A DNA stretch of 64,000 bases, taken from the NCBI GenBank assembly GCA_030765525.1, contig JAVCCK010000010.1:434001-498000 (forward strand), read 5' to 3'. Shown piece by piece: positions 7,984 to 17,178 of this stretch. The position numbers and the translations under genes were made by a program. This stretch comes from Candidatus Lernaella stagnicola (GTDB taxonomy: Bacteria; Lernaellota; Lernaellaia; Lernaellales; Lernaellaceae). The notes beneath the pieces were generated by a model, which was given only the letters and a program-made list of their open reading frames with translations, was not told where the DNA came from and did not search any database. The first letter of the stretch is position 1, and every line of letters starts with the position of its first letter.

Positions 7984-9174
7984 ATGGCCGAGCAAAGCGA
8001 AAGGGCGACGACAAGCTGGTTGCTTGATCCGGAGATCACTTACCTCAATCACGGCAGCGTCGGGGCGTGTCCGCGCGAAGTGCTGGCCGAGCAGCGACGA
8101 ATTCAGGAACAAATGGAACGCGAGCCAATCGACTTTTTCGACCGGCAAGGCGAAGCGCTGCTTGACGCGGCGCGAGAAGCGCTGGCGGCGTTCGTGACCG
8201 CGGCGCCGGAGGAATTGGCATTTGTACCCAACGCGACCGCCGGCGTAAACACGGTGCTGCGCTCGCTTTCCTTCGCGCCGAGCGACGAATTGCTGGTGAC
8301 CGATCACGCCTACAAAGCGTGCGAAAACGCCTTGCGTTTTGTGGCGCGGCGCAGCGGAGCGCAAGTGGTTGTGGCGCCGCTACCGTTTCCGGTCGCGAGC
8401 GAGCAGGAGATTATCGCGGCGGTGCTCGAACGGGTGACACCACGCACGCGCCTGGCGTTGATCGATCACATCACAAGCCCCACGGCGCTGCTCTTGCCGG
8501 TGACGCAAATCGTGCGGGAATTGCGCGAACGCGGCGTCGATACGCTCGTCGACGGCGCGCACGTACCGGGTCAGGCCCCTTTGGACATTGATGCCATCGG
8601 CGCGACCTATTACACCGGCAACTGCCACAAATGGCTTTTCGCCCCGAAGGGGTCGGCGTTCTTGCACGTGCGGCGCGAGCGGCAGAGCGAGATTCATCCG
8701 CTCATCATCAGCCACGGGTATGCGGCGACGAGCGACGAGCGAAGCAAGTTTTGGCTGGAATTCGACTGGACCGGCACCGCGGATTGGTCGCCTTTTTTGG
8801 CGCTGCCGCGGGCGATTTCGTTTCACGGCGAACTCATGCCGGGCGGCAGTGCGGCGTTGATGGCACAGAATCACGCGCTGGCGCTGGAGGCGCGCGATTT
8901 GCTGGCTGCGGCGCTAAAGACGGACCCGCCGTGTCCGAATTCCATGGTGCCGGCGATGACGGCGTTGCCTCTGCCGGATCGCACGGATGCGGAACCGACA
9001 GGTTATCGAACCTGGGATCCGTTGCAGCAGATCTTGCGATACGAGCACCGCATCGAAGCGCCGATCCTGGCCTGGCCCGCGTCGCCGAAGCGATTGATTC
9101 GTGTGTGCGCGCAAATCTACAACGAACGCGCTCAATACGAACGTCTCGCCGCTGTGCTGCGCGAGTCGGTGTAG
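7984..9174 (+). CDS. Class V aminotransferase, isopenicillin N epimerase-like
   Basis: This 396-residue PLP enzyme opens with EITYLNHGSVGACPREV, the usual start of the isopenicillin N epimerase-like branch of class V aminotransferases (cysteine desulfurase fold). The PLP lysine is in TGNCHKWLFAPKG near residue 216, and LVDGAHVPGQ carries the Asp that contacts the cofactor pyridine. In this branch the proteins are amino acid epimerases, desulfurases or lyases, and the substrate cannot be told from sequence alone. The start ATG follows GGAGAATGGCGG. It lies 50 bases after the methyltransferase-like gene on the same strand, but no shared pathway is evident. Confidence 0.85.
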   Translation: MAEQSERATTSWLLDPEITYLNHGSVGACPREVLAEQRRIQEQMEREPIDFFDRQGEALLDAAREALAAFVTAAPEELAFVPNATAGVNTVLRSLSFAPSDELLVTDHAYKACENALRFVARRSGAQVVVAPLPFPVASEQEIIAAVLERVTPRTRLALIDHITSPTALLLPVTQIVRELRERGVDTLVDGAHVPGQAPLDIDAIGATYYTGNCHKWLFAPKGSAFLHVRRERQSEIHPLIISHGYAATSDERSKFWLEFDWTGTADWSPFLALPRAISFHGELMPGGSAALMAQNHALALEARDLLAAALKTDPPCPNSMVPAMTALPLPDRTDAEPTGYRTWDPLQQILRYEHRIEAPILAWPASPKRLIRVCAQIYNERAQYERLAAVLRESV

Positions 9175-9187
9175 CCGCCGCCACCGC

Positions 9188-10276
9188 TTACGGATTCGAC
9201 AAGGGGTGCAGGTGTGCATCGAAGAAGTCGCCGACTCGTTCCATGTCGGGTTGCCGCGTGGCGACATCCAAGAAACCATATGGCATGCGCAACACTGGCA
9301 GGCCGGCCGTGGCGAAATCGTTGATTTCCAGCGCCAGAGGCTGCAGGGCGGGGACCATGTCGTCAGTGAACAGGGCTTTGTGTTTGCCGCGGTACTCCGA
9401 GGTGTTGTCGGTGGCATACGCGGCGAACGCGCCGGGGGCCAGGCGGATCAGCACGTTGCCGAGTGTGCCGCCGCCGGAGTGGCCTATCAGGCCGACGCGA
9501 CGGGAATCTACCGCGTGCAAATGATGCAGGTAGCGTAACACCACAAGAGTCTGATAGGCGCGCAGCCCGAGGATGCTTTGGCCCTTGTCCAACAACGTTT
9601 GCGTAACGTCGTGCTCGGCTTGGCCGGTGCACATGGCCTCGAAAGCCGGGGCGGCGACAATATACCCGCGCCGCACCGCGTTCATGTCCCGCAGGTCGCC
9701 GAGAAAGCCTTCGGGGGCTTGGCTGTGACCGTGCAGGGCGAGGATCACGGGGCGCGGCGTGCTCAGTTCGCGGGGGCCGCGCACAATCGCGACGAAATTC
9801 CCGATCCATTTGTCGCGGAACAACACGCGCACCGCGATACCATCTTCGCGCTCATGGATGTCGAGTGTGCGGTAGGTGACCGGGCGGTGAAACGCGCCGC
9901 ACAACAGTTGCCGCACGCCAAGGGCAGCCAGCACGCTTTCGCCCAGCGCCGATCGTTTGGCAAAGGGCGCATCGGAGGGGCAGGCGGCAAACGCTCGGGT
10001 CGACAGGGCATGGGCGTAGGCGCGATAGTCGGTTACCGCCCCACAGCCGCGGCCGTCCAAACCAGGGCGCGGGATGTCGCCCAGCTTTAGTTCGGGATCG
10101 TAAGTCAGATGAAAGGCGGCGGCGTCGCCGGCCGTGGGGCCCGCGTAGGGAGTCACCGGTGGGCGTGGCGGTTTTTTTTTGCAGCCCGGCAACGCCACGG
10201 TGACGCAAAGAGCGACAACCAGCCCGGTGAGCCACACCAAGAGGCGTGTCGATAAATGGGGAAGTCGGTTGGTCAT
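9188..10276 (-). CDS. Alpha/beta hydrolase lipoprotein (esterase/dienelactone hydrolase type)
   Basis: A signal peptide ends in the lipobox LPGC, giving a lipid-anchored protein. The 362-residue body has the alpha/beta hydrolase layout: an oxyanion strand with ALHGHSQAPEG, the nucleophile elbow GHSGGG with Ser267, and a DAHLH near the C-terminus that can supply the catalytic His. The substrate is probably an ester or a peptide on the outer side of the cell. It converges on the aminotransferase gene, 13 bases apart. The lipoprotein at 11531-12625 is a related hydrolase with the same overall plan. Confidence 0.8.
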   Translation of the reverse strand: MTNRLPHLSTRLLVWLTGLVVALCVTVALPGCKKKPPRPPVTPYAGPTAGDAAAFHLTYDPELKLGDIPRPGLDGRGCGAVTDYRAYAHALSTRAFAACPSDAPFAKRSALGESVLAALGVRQLLCGAFHRPVTYRTLDIHEREDGIAVRVLFRDKWIGNFVAIVRGPRELSTPRPVILALHGHSQAPEGFLGDLRDMNAVRRGYIVAAPAFEAMCTGQAEHDVTQTLLDKGQSILGLRAYQTLVVLRYLHHLHAVDSRRVGLIGHSGGGTLGNVLIRLAPGAFAAYATDNTSEYRGKHKALFTDDMVPALQPLALEINDFATAGLPVLRMPYGFLDVATRQPDMERVGDFFDAHLHPLSNP

Positions 10277-10497
10277 CGTTTCCTTATACCGCGAAGAGGC
10301 GGGGTCGGATCAAGGTCGCGTAGGAAAAGGCTCACCGGCTACCGTGTTCGCCGCGAGAAGGCCGGGCAGCCCGCGCCGCATTGGTATTGCAGGTTCTTTA
10401 CGGCTTCGAGTAAGCCCTGGTTTGATGACCGAGCAATTCAAAAACGTGTAACGCGATGGTTCTTGGAAAAAGAGATCGCGTCGTCTAGACTTTTTTC

Positions 10498-11550
10498 ATG
10501 CGCGCCCGAATATTCATAGTGCGCCGGCTGCAATTCGCCCTGTTGGCCACCGCCGTGGTTTTCGCCGGTTTGGAAATCGTGATTCGCCTCACCGGCTGGG
10601 GTCTGCCGCGGTCGGATGCGTTTTTCGTCGACATTTATGATCCCGTATTGCGTCTCGGGCCGGCCGCGCGGAATCCTTTTGTCGAGATGGAGGAGTTCCT
10701 CAACGGTCGCGGTTTCCGCGGGCCGGGGTTTGAGGCCGTAAAAAAACCGGGCACCACACGCATCGTGTGTCTGGGCGATAGCCAAACCTTTGGTGCGGGC
10801 ACGTACGAAGAAGCGTACCCGGCGCAATTGGCGCACGTGCTGCACGAGCAATACGAACAACGGCCGGTGGAGGTCATCAATGCCGGCGTCCATGGGACGA
10901 ATATTTATCAGCAGCGCTTGCTTTTCGAGCGGATGTTTGCCGGTGTCGAGTTGGATTTGTTGGTGCTCATGACCGGTCCCAACGCCCGTCATTCGATTAG
11001 TGACTATCGCCGTCGGCTGCAGAGCGGCGCGGGCCGGGCTGTTTCAAGAATTCATCGATTGCTGGCGGCGTTGAAAACATACCGGGTTCTGCGGCGGGCG
11101 ATCAAAGGCGACGTTCACGCCGGTATCCCCGATGACGACCCGCGCGCGTCGGACCTCGATTTGGACCAATACAACGAAGATTTGCGCGCATTCGTCAATA
11201 TGGCCCGGGACCGCGGCTTCGCGCTGATGTTGGTGGCGTCGACCGATGAGGTGCTCGTGAATTGTTTGGATCGCGCCGGATTGGACCCCACCGCGCCGGA
11301 GTTCTCCGCGCAGGCGATGGTTTGTCATTTTGACCGCCCGCAAGCGGAATTCGCCGCGATAACCGGCATTCCCTATACGGTTTTTTGGGACCGTTTTTTG
11401 ACCGAGCAGCGGCGTGGGACGGAGCTGTGGCATGACCCCGACCACGCTAACGCATTCGGCAACCGGCTGATTGCCGAAGCAGTGGCGAAAAACGTGTCGG
11501 TAATTCTTGGGGCGCGCGACGCGAAACGCGCTACAACAAGTGCTCGGTGA
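10498..11550 (+). CDS. SGNH/GDSL-type esterase with N-terminal membrane anchor
   Basis: After a basic start and a hydrophobic segment (residues ~10-30), the block I motif GDSQTFGAG appears near residue 92. The catalytic Asp-x-x-His appears as DPDHANAFGN near 315, followed by the usual closing helix. These mark the SGNH hydrolase fold, whose members deacylate carbohydrates, lipids or peptidoglycan; here it should face the periplasm. No ribosome-binding site is visible before the ATG. A TTGGAA-17-TAGACT promoter-like pair ends 6 bases upstream, so the mRNA may be leaderless. Its 3' end overlaps the opposing hydrolase gene by 20 bases. Confidence 0.8.
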   Translation: MRARIFIVRRLQFALLATAVVFAGLEIVIRLTGWGLPRSDAFFVDIYDPVLRLGPAARNPFVEMEEFLNGRGFRGPGFEAVKKPGTTRIVCLGDSQTFGAGTYEEAYPAQLAHVLHEQYEQRPVEVINAGVHGTNIYQQRLLFERMFAGVELDLLVLMTGPNARHSISDYRRRLQSGAGRAVSRIHRLLAALKTYRVLRRAIKGDVHAGIPDDDPRASDLDLDQYNEDLRAFVNMARDRGFALMLVASTDEVLVNCLDRAGLDPTAPEFSAQAMVCHFDRPQAEFAAITGIPYTVFWDRFLTEQRRGTELWHDPDHANAFGNRLIAEAVAKNVSVILGARDAKRATTSAR

Positions 11551-12625
11551 AAAAGGCAAGAATATCTTCTTCCAAACCTTCATATCCATATGGGCCGACG
11601 AACACGGGCAGCGCCGCGGTTTCGAAATCGTTGACCAATTCGTGGTAGGGGAATATCGTGGGCACAAAGCTGCTCGCCAAGTTGCCGCCGCCGTCGATGT
11701 CGCCGTACGTGCACGTAAAATCAGAGACGTAGGCTTGAAAACCAGACGCCACGCGAATGAGTAGGTTGTTCGAGCAATTGCCGCCCGAGTGACTCATGAG
11801 GCCGATGGAGTCATTGTCGATGTCCTCGCGATACTGCAGGTAACGGTACGCGTTGAGGTTTTCGGCCATGCGGTAGGCCGGCAGAGTAAAACCGCCCAGC
11901 AGTAACTCGCGGGCAATCGTGGGTTCCCACGGCACGCCGGACAAGACGCGCATGGTCAACGCCAATACGGCGATGCCGTGTTGGGCGTAATAGACGCCGC
12001 CGAAGTTCTCGATGAAGTCGCGGGCGTCGCCTTCGTGACCATGAACCGCAACGATCGCGGGGTGCGGTCCGGGGCCGTCGGGCAGCAGGAAGACTCCGAG
12101 CGTTGTGCCGGTCAGTGGATCATCGAAAAGGAAATTAAGCTCGGTGTAACCATTTTCGTCATACTCGGCGATTTTGGTAACGGTTAACAGCCGCTGGTAC
12201 AACCCGTCGTGCAGGAAAGCGAAGTTCAGGCCCGTCACGAGCGTATCGGATAACTCCGCAGCGGTTAGCGCCCCTTCAAACAACGGCACTTCGTCGTTAC
12301 GGATCGCGTCGATTTGGGCGTCGAGTTCCGCTTCGGGGATCGCGTCGCCGTAGGCGCCGGCGAGGTCGAGAAAGTCATAGAAATCTTCGTAGCAATCGCC
12401 GGCGTTCCCCTCGCATTCCCAGGGGGCGTCGAGATCGGTTTCTTCTTGAACACAATAGATGTTCGGGCAGGTTTCGCTGTCGTTATCGTCATCGCCGCCG
12501 GTGTCATCGTCGGCCGTATCATCGTCATCGTCCACCCGGCCGTTTTCGTTTGAGCCGCCGCCGCCGCCACAGGCGAGCCCCGCCGTCAATAACAACAGAA
12601 TTGCCAGAAGTGCTATACGATGCAC
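11531..12625 (-). CDS. Alpha/beta hydrolase lipoprotein with Asp-rich tether
   Basis: The GTG start at 12625 is preferred over far-upstream starts because an AAGGGAG ribosome site lies just before it and a clean signal peptide follows directly, ending in a GLACGGGGG lipobox. A tether of about 25 Asp/Thr/Gly residues leads to an alpha/beta hydrolase domain. The domain has AIVAVHGHEGD for the oxyanion region and a nucleophile elbow SHSGGN with Ser280, where Ser replaces the first Gly of GxSxG. It is a distant paralogue of the 9188-10276 protein. Its C-terminus overlaps the convergent SGNH hydrolase gene by 20 bases. The substrate is unknown. Confidence 0.75.
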   Translation of the reverse strand: MHRIALLAILLLLTAGLACGGGGGSNENGRVDDDDDTADDDTGGDDDNDSETCPNIYCVQEETDLDAPWECEGNAGDCYEDFYDFLDLAGAYGDAIPEAELDAQIDAIRNDEVPLFEGALTAAELSDTLVTGLNFAFLHDGLYQRLLTVTKIAEYDENGYTELNFLFDDPLTGTTLGVFLLPDGPGPHPAIVAVHGHEGDARDFIENFGGVYYAQHGIAVLALTMRVLSGVPWEPTIARELLLGGFTLPAYRMAENLNAYRYLQYREDIDNDSIGLMSHSGGNCSNNLLIRVASGFQAYVSDFTCTYGDIDGGGNLASSFVPTIFPYHELVNDFETAALPVFVGPYGYEGLEEDILAFFTEHLL

Positions 12626-13089
12626 GAAACGGTCTCCCTTGTTGATCTGCACGGGCTTAGCCCGAGCGGAAGCTGCGTACGGAAAATAGTAACACTTCAC
12701 CGGCACCGGCGTCAGCCGAAAAAGGGTCGTGCGAACGGGATCGGCCCGAGGGCTCGAGGTTAAAGCGACGATGCGGAGTGTCAGCACGGTTCGCGGTTTC
12801 AACAAGAATACGGGGGTGTTTTGGGCCGGGGATTCGGATGTTGACAAGCCGCAATGATCCGGATATGCGTGGTGTTAAACAGTACAGTAAAAGGTTTTCT
12901 GCAAGCGGGTGTAGGCATTTGCGCCTTTGGATTTCGCTGTGCAGATGTCGATGCGGTGCCGTCTCGTGTGACGGTGAGGCGTAGCACCGAGAGCGCGACG
13001 CGTATCGAGCTGTAGGGGGGCGGGGGCGTGGCGATGGGATATCGTGCCGTCGCTTCTCACAACACGAAAACAATAGAAAGGGAACACCC
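12626..13089. other. 464-base divergent intergenic region
   Basis: This lies between two divergently oriented genes and has no convincing coding frame. A TTGACA at 12841-12846 could be a -35 for the rightward gene, but the matching -10 (TATGCG) is poor. A GC-rich run with several G tracts precedes the rightward start. The starts of the two genes have their own ribosome sites (AAGGGAG on the left, AAAGGGA on the right). I see no riboswitch or terminator that I can support. Confidence 0.5.
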
Positions 13090-14424
13090 ATGAAGAACCG
13101 GTCGGCTCGGAACCGGGCCCGGTTTGTCGCGTTGCTGCTTGTGACGCTGATCGCTGCGCCGCTGGTGATGGTCTCCGATACCGCGGCGGACGAGATGACG
13201 ACCGGTCTCTATAAGCTGTCCGACCATGAACATTGGCGTTTTCGTTATGACGGGTACGACGTATATGTTTTCGGGTGGGCGCGAAACGCTCACCACGACA
13301 AGCAACCCTTCGGCGACCTGGAAAAGATTTACTACTATTGTACGTCGATCAGCGTCGCGAAGCGCGGCGGAAGTCCGGACGTTCAAGTGTCGAGTTGGGG
13401 CGACGAAGACACGGTCATCATCGGCATCCAGCACCAGCGGCCGCCGATTTCCGTCATCAAGCAATATCTGATACGGAACAACGTCAACCCGCATGTCACC
13501 GACGCGAACATCCGGCCCTTGGGGGTGTTCGGCGTGGAGGCAAAGCACCACCGCGCTTCCCGAGCCTACCGAAACGAGAGCATGAACGGCGTTGATTTTG
13601 ATCGCATTACCAGCGTCAAGTTGCTTTTCCCCAGCGGCGACGGGGAGCGGTTTCGCGAATACTTCTTGAACGGTTCCGAGCAGATCGAATTCGCGTATCT
13701 CGTTTTACGGGGTGCCAGCAGCATTGCGAGCATAAATATCAGGGGACGGGACGTCAAAAACACGAAAACCTTTCGGCAAATCGAGGGCCCGGCGAACCGG
13801 AATTATGTGACATCAGGGCAGGCTTTTGACATGGCGGGCGAGGTGATCAGCGATCTAACCGTCCATGGTTATATCGAGGGCGATGTCGGCGATCAATTAA
13901 CTCGGATGCGCGAGGATCTTTTCAAGAAGTTCGTCGATTACCGGAGAAAGGTGGAGTTGGATTGGTCGAAGATCGACCGACTCCATCCGTATTTGGCGGA
14001 CCTGTCTTCGGACCGCTTCAAAAGCGATGTGGCGCGACAATTGGCCTCTGACTCGAAAAATCTGTCGAAGCGGGATTTTTGTCACAAGTGGAAAAACGAA
14101 GTCGAGCGTCGTCTGGACAACCATCGAAAAATAAACGGCGATGCCACGCTTTCGGTTCTCGGCTTGTTTTCCGTCGGCGGCAAGGGCGGCTACGATAAGG
14201 ACACCAAGAGTCATATCAGAAACCTTATAAATCGAGAAGATTGCGGTAAAAGCGTATTTGAAAAGAATTTTTCCTACAGCTTCAACGGCGAAATCTACAC
14301 GCCCAGGGCCATCTACGTGCATGACCTGTTGACCGAAAATATCAACCGTCAAATCAATGAAAGCGTTATTACCGTGAAAATGCGGCAAAAGTACGATTCC
14401 GTTGAGATCCCCATACGGTTGTGA
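13090..14424 (+). CDS. Exported protein of unknown function, 444 aa
   Basis: A typical Sec signal peptide (basic start, ALLLVTLIAAPLV core, cleavage probably after residue ~35) opens the protein. The mature part is Arg/Lys- and Tyr-rich with several long polar helices in the second half. A VDYRRKVELDW segment near residue 280 and the lone cysteines give no family I recognise. Its stop lies 25 bases before the CsgG-like gene, with a good GGAGG between, so the two are likely co-transcribed. It heads a run of exported proteins and may be the largest dedicated component of that system. The function is unknown. Confidence 0.75.
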   Translation: MKNRSARNRARFVALLLVTLIAAPLVMVSDTAADEMTTGLYKLSDHEHWRFRYDGYDVYVFGWARNAHHDKQPFGDLEKIYYYCTSISVAKRGGSPDVQVSSWGDEDTVIIGIQHQRPPISVIKQYLIRNNVNPHVTDANIRPLGVFGVEAKHHRASRAYRNESMNGVDFDRITSVKLLFPSGDGERFREYFLNGSEQIEFAYLVLRGASSIASINIRGRDVKNTKTFRQIEGPANRNYVTSGQAFDMAGEVISDLTVHGYIEGDVGDQLTRMREDLFKKFVDYRRKVELDWSKIDRLHPYLADLSSDRFKSDVARQLASDSKNLSKRDFCHKWKNEVERRLDNHRKINGDATLSVLGLFSVGGKGGYDKDTKSHIRNLINREDCGKSVFEKNFSYSFNGEIYTPRAIYVHDLLTENINRQINESVITVKMRQKYDSVEIPIRL

Positions 14425-14449
14425 AAAAACGGGGCGAAGGAGGAGCGTA

Positions 14450-15493
14450 ATGAATTCGTGGCACGTAGCGGCAGGAAAAGCATTGGTTTTGGTCGTGGCG
14501 ATGATGGTCGCGCACGCAGCGCTTTTTGCGTCACCGGTGCAAGCCGGGGGTAAATTTTCAAGTACCTACGAATCGACGATCCGTAGCGCGACACGAGTAT
14601 TGATTGCCGATTTGGTGAAAAAGGAACGGTACCCGCGCGTCGTCATCACGAAAATGCAGTATCGCCAGGAAGGGGCCTACGGCGACAAACGGGAAGCCGT
14701 CTTTGAAAAAGCCCGCAAGGTCGATCAACAAAGTCTGCCGGATTTTCAAGAAGTGTTCGAGCGCGCACTGGTTAACTCGGACAAGTTGATGGTCGTGGAC
14801 CGCTCGCGCTTGCAGCAGGCGCTTCACGAACTCGATTTGCCACGCTATGAAGACTTTAATCCGCGGATGATGGATCCGCAGAACGCCTCGAAGTTGGGGA
14901 AAATCGTCAGCGCCACTCACCTCGTTGAGCCAACGGTAACTTGTGACGTTGTGGTCAACCGCATGTACGGTTCAACGCCGGTGGACTATCGCGTGAAATG
15001 GACCGTTTCTCTCAAGGCTTACGACATATCGCGTTTGGTGGTGGTATCGCGGGCGACGCGCGAGGACTCGGTTTCGGAGAAACCGAGCGCGAGAATTTCG
15101 GTAGGCGCTCAGGCGGAACAAAAAAGCTTGTTGGGTATTTCCGCATTGATTGTGTCGGCCAAAGTTACCGGAAACAACTTGGGTGGCTTGCGAGCCCAGG
15201 CGATGACGACTTTCCCCGTTGGCGACAGTTACGGCGAGTGTGTCCTCGCACACGGCAAACCAGTCGAGAAGCCCTTCATCAACCAACGGTTGGATGCGAG
15301 CTCGACCGCCAGCGGTTATGCCAGAGTTACGCCCACTTCGGCGGGGTTGATGGGAAGAAGCAATGACGGCGCGATTACGCCGGGTTGCGAGAAAGTGATC
15401 GTGCACGCGGCCGTGTTTGATGAGAACACAAAGCACGTTTACGCGGCCGGTAAGTGGTTGTGTACAAAAAAGGGGTGCGAAGAGGTGAAATAG
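14450..15493 (+). CDS. CsgG/LpoB-like exported protein
   Basis: The ATG at 14450 follows AAGGAGGAG and gives a signal peptide ending near ALFASPVQAGG; there is no lipobox Cys, unlike curli CsgG. The key stretch is DKLMVVDRSRLQQALHEL followed by NASKLGKIVSATHLVEPTV, the alternating pattern of the CsgG/FlgO/LpoB fold (strand, 'VVdRs.L..iL.E', 'a..lG...gad.ii.G'). Family members form outer-membrane secretion pores or bind to envelope machines. The tail has three cysteines near the end. It sits between the unknown 444-aa gene and a cysteine-rich mini-protein, each 25 bases away, which suggests one operon. Confidence 0.7.
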   Translation: MNSWHVAAGKALVLVVAMMVAHAALFASPVQAGGKFSSTYESTIRSATRVLIADLVKKERYPRVVITKMQYRQEGAYGDKREAVFEKARKVDQQSLPDFQEVFERALVNSDKLMVVDRSRLQQALHELDLPRYEDFNPRMMDPQNASKLGKIVSATHLVEPTVTCDVVVNRMYGSTPVDYRVKWTVSLKAYDISRLVVVSRATREDSVSEKPSARISVGAQAEQKSLLGISALIVSAKVTGNNLGGLRAQAMTTFPVGDSYGECVLAHGKPVEKPFINQRLDASSTASGYARVTPTSAGLMGRSNDGAITPGCEKVIVHAAVFDENTKHVYAAGKWLCTKKGCEEVK

Positions 15494-15518
15494 CGGCGTG
15501 ACGACAAGGGGGTGAAGG

Positions 15519-15845
15519 ATGAAGAGTCGAGTGGCGATTTTGTTGTGCGTGGTGCTCGGTTTGATGTCGGTGGGATTGTACGTGAGGGCCGATGACTCTG
15601 AGGGTAAGAAAGAGAAAATCGAAGGCGTCTGGGTTCATCACGGGAGACATACGAACATCAACGTGTTTTGCCAACAACCGTGGATATGTCGTAACAAGGA
15701 TTCCATCATGCACGGCAGTAAAATGAAGTGTACTTCCTCGGAAGTTACACACGGGGCCTGCAACTCGGGCGGCGACACGATCGACGGCTGCGCGTTCTGC
15801 GCGGCGGCGGAGCCGGAAACAGAGTGTTATTGCTGGTTGGAATAA
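15519..15845 (+). CDS. Small exported cysteine-rich protein, 108 aa
   Basis: The protein has a signal peptide (ILLCVVLGLMSVGLYVRA) and a mature part of about 83 residues with eight cysteines, enough for four disulfides. Two of these lie in a tight CYC at the C-terminus. The rest is polar and glycine-rich, like a disulfide-locked mini-domain. A GGGGGTGAAGG ribosome site precedes the ATG. It is 25 bases after the CsgG-like gene and could be a client, toxin-like or adhesive subunit of that system, but this is inference; I recognise no family. Confidence 0.65.
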   Translation: MKSRVAILLCVVLGLMSVGLYVRADDSEGKKEKIEGVWVHHGRHTNINVFCQQPWICRNKDSIMHGSKMKCTSSEVTHGACNSGGDTIDGCAFCAAAEPETECYCWLE

Positions 15846-16011
15846 GCGAAGAACCCGGCGTGATCAAACAGGGAGCAACGAACGACACCGCAAGGATCTC
15901 GAGAGAATTGTAACTTGCGTAGGGAAGTGAACATTGTGAGACGATTTGCGGTCTAAACGCGATGAACCATATGGCAAATTGGGAAACAGCACATCAACAG
16001 AGAGGTGGCGG

Positions 16012-17070
16012 ATGAAAACGGCTAGAGTTGTGGCGTTGGCGATATTGTGTACCTTTTTAGGGGCGTCGGTTGCCTTTGGCGCGTATTTTGGGTCTCCGGA
16101 GACGGATTCCGAAACCGGGAAAGTTCAGCGTACCGACACCGGGGCAACATATACATGGCTGCATCGAAAGCCGAGCGGTGAGAGGATCACGGTAACGGTT
16201 TCCACGAACGAGGGCCGGTCGTTTTTCCAGCAAGCGCAGCGAATATACAAAGCGAAGTCGCACCGAGGCGTGGGCTACCAAGTGTATATTTACTACGATC
16301 CATACAAGAAAAACATCGATTCATGGGCACGAATCCTTAAGCAAGCGGCCAGCCGCTACGGCGTCGATGATTTCGCGCTGGCGCTGTCGTTTGTGCAAAG
16401 CATCCCGTACCAAGACGTCAGAAAATACCAACGGTACGCGTTTGAAACCCTCATCGATTGGACGGGCGATTGCTCCGACACTTCGGTGTTGCTGGCCTCG
16501 ATCATTCATTCCATGGGATACGGCGCCGTCTTGGTGGGTTACCCCACGCATTTAGCGGTCGGCATCAAGTGCTCGCCGGAGTACGTCAGCCGGATGACCC
16601 CCGGGAAAACCGTCACCTATTTCGATCACAAAGGCGGCAAATACTATTTGTGCGAGACCACGGGAATGTGGTTCCAAATCGGCGAGAAACCGCCCAACCA
16701 CCCCGACGTTGCCGAGATCACGTCCGTGCCGAGAAGCGCGCCGCCCTACGCCGCGCAAAGCGGCACCGCAACGTTCAACATCAGAAGCAGATACGCCTAT
16801 AAGGTGTTCGTCGAATTTTGCTCGGCAAACCAATCACCCTATAGCTACCATTGGCCGGAGCACGACAAACTGTGGGTCATAGCCGACAACGAATGGCACG
16901 AATACCGGCTCGATTGCACAATGGGCGACCTGATTTGCTTCGGCGCCAGGAATTCAAGCGACGCATCGCGCGTGACTTCGTCATGGGGCAGCGGCGCGGG
17001 CTGCAAAAAGTTATGCCAAAAATGCTGCATACCCTGCGGCGGATCGTACCGAACCAATCTTACACCGTGA
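16012..17070 (+). CDS. Exported transglutaminase-like (cysteine peptidase fold) protein
   Basis: The ATG at 16012, after AGAGGTGGCGG, gives a signal peptide ending in ASVAFGAYF. Residues ~125-230 carry a transglutaminase-like core. The catalytic Cys154 is in GDCSDTSVLLASI, His180 is in PTHLAVGI, and an acidic residue follows in YLCETTG, in the right order for the Cys-His-Asp/Glu triad. Such domains cleave or form amide bonds in the periplasm or at the surface. The C-terminal ~120 residues are a separate region ending in a Cys-rich patch (CKKLCQKCC). It follows the CsgG-like/cysteine-rich pair by 166 bases, and cross-linking or trimming of a secreted partner is a reasonable guess. Confidence 0.75.
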   Translation: MKTARVVALAILCTFLGASVAFGAYFGSPETDSETGKVQRTDTGATYTWLHRKPSGERITVTVSTNEGRSFFQQAQRIYKAKSHRGVGYQVYIYYDPYKKNIDSWARILKQAASRYGVDDFALALSFVQSIPYQDVRKYQRYAFETLIDWTGDCSDTSVLLASIIHSMGYGAVLVGYPTHLAVGIKCSPEYVSRMTPGKTVTYFDHKGGKYYLCETTGMWFQIGEKPPNHPDVAEITSVPRSAPPYAAQSGTATFNIRSRYAYKVFVEFCSANQSPYSYHWPEHDKLWVIADNEWHEYRLDCTMGDLICFGARNSSDASRVTSSWGSGAGCKKLCQKCCIPCGGSYRTNLTP

Positions 17071-17178
17071 GCGCGGCGGCCGATCCGGCATATTAAGCAG
17101 TGTTTCTTAGGAACCCGGCTGGGACCGGTATACTCTAAAAGAATAAGATTGGTTTCTATTTAAACGGGAGGTGTTGAA

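Noticed and set aside
12657-13091. 144-aa minus-strand frame between two divergent genes
   Set aside because: It lacks a ribosome site and homology-like features, and lies over the expected promoter of the rightward exported gene.
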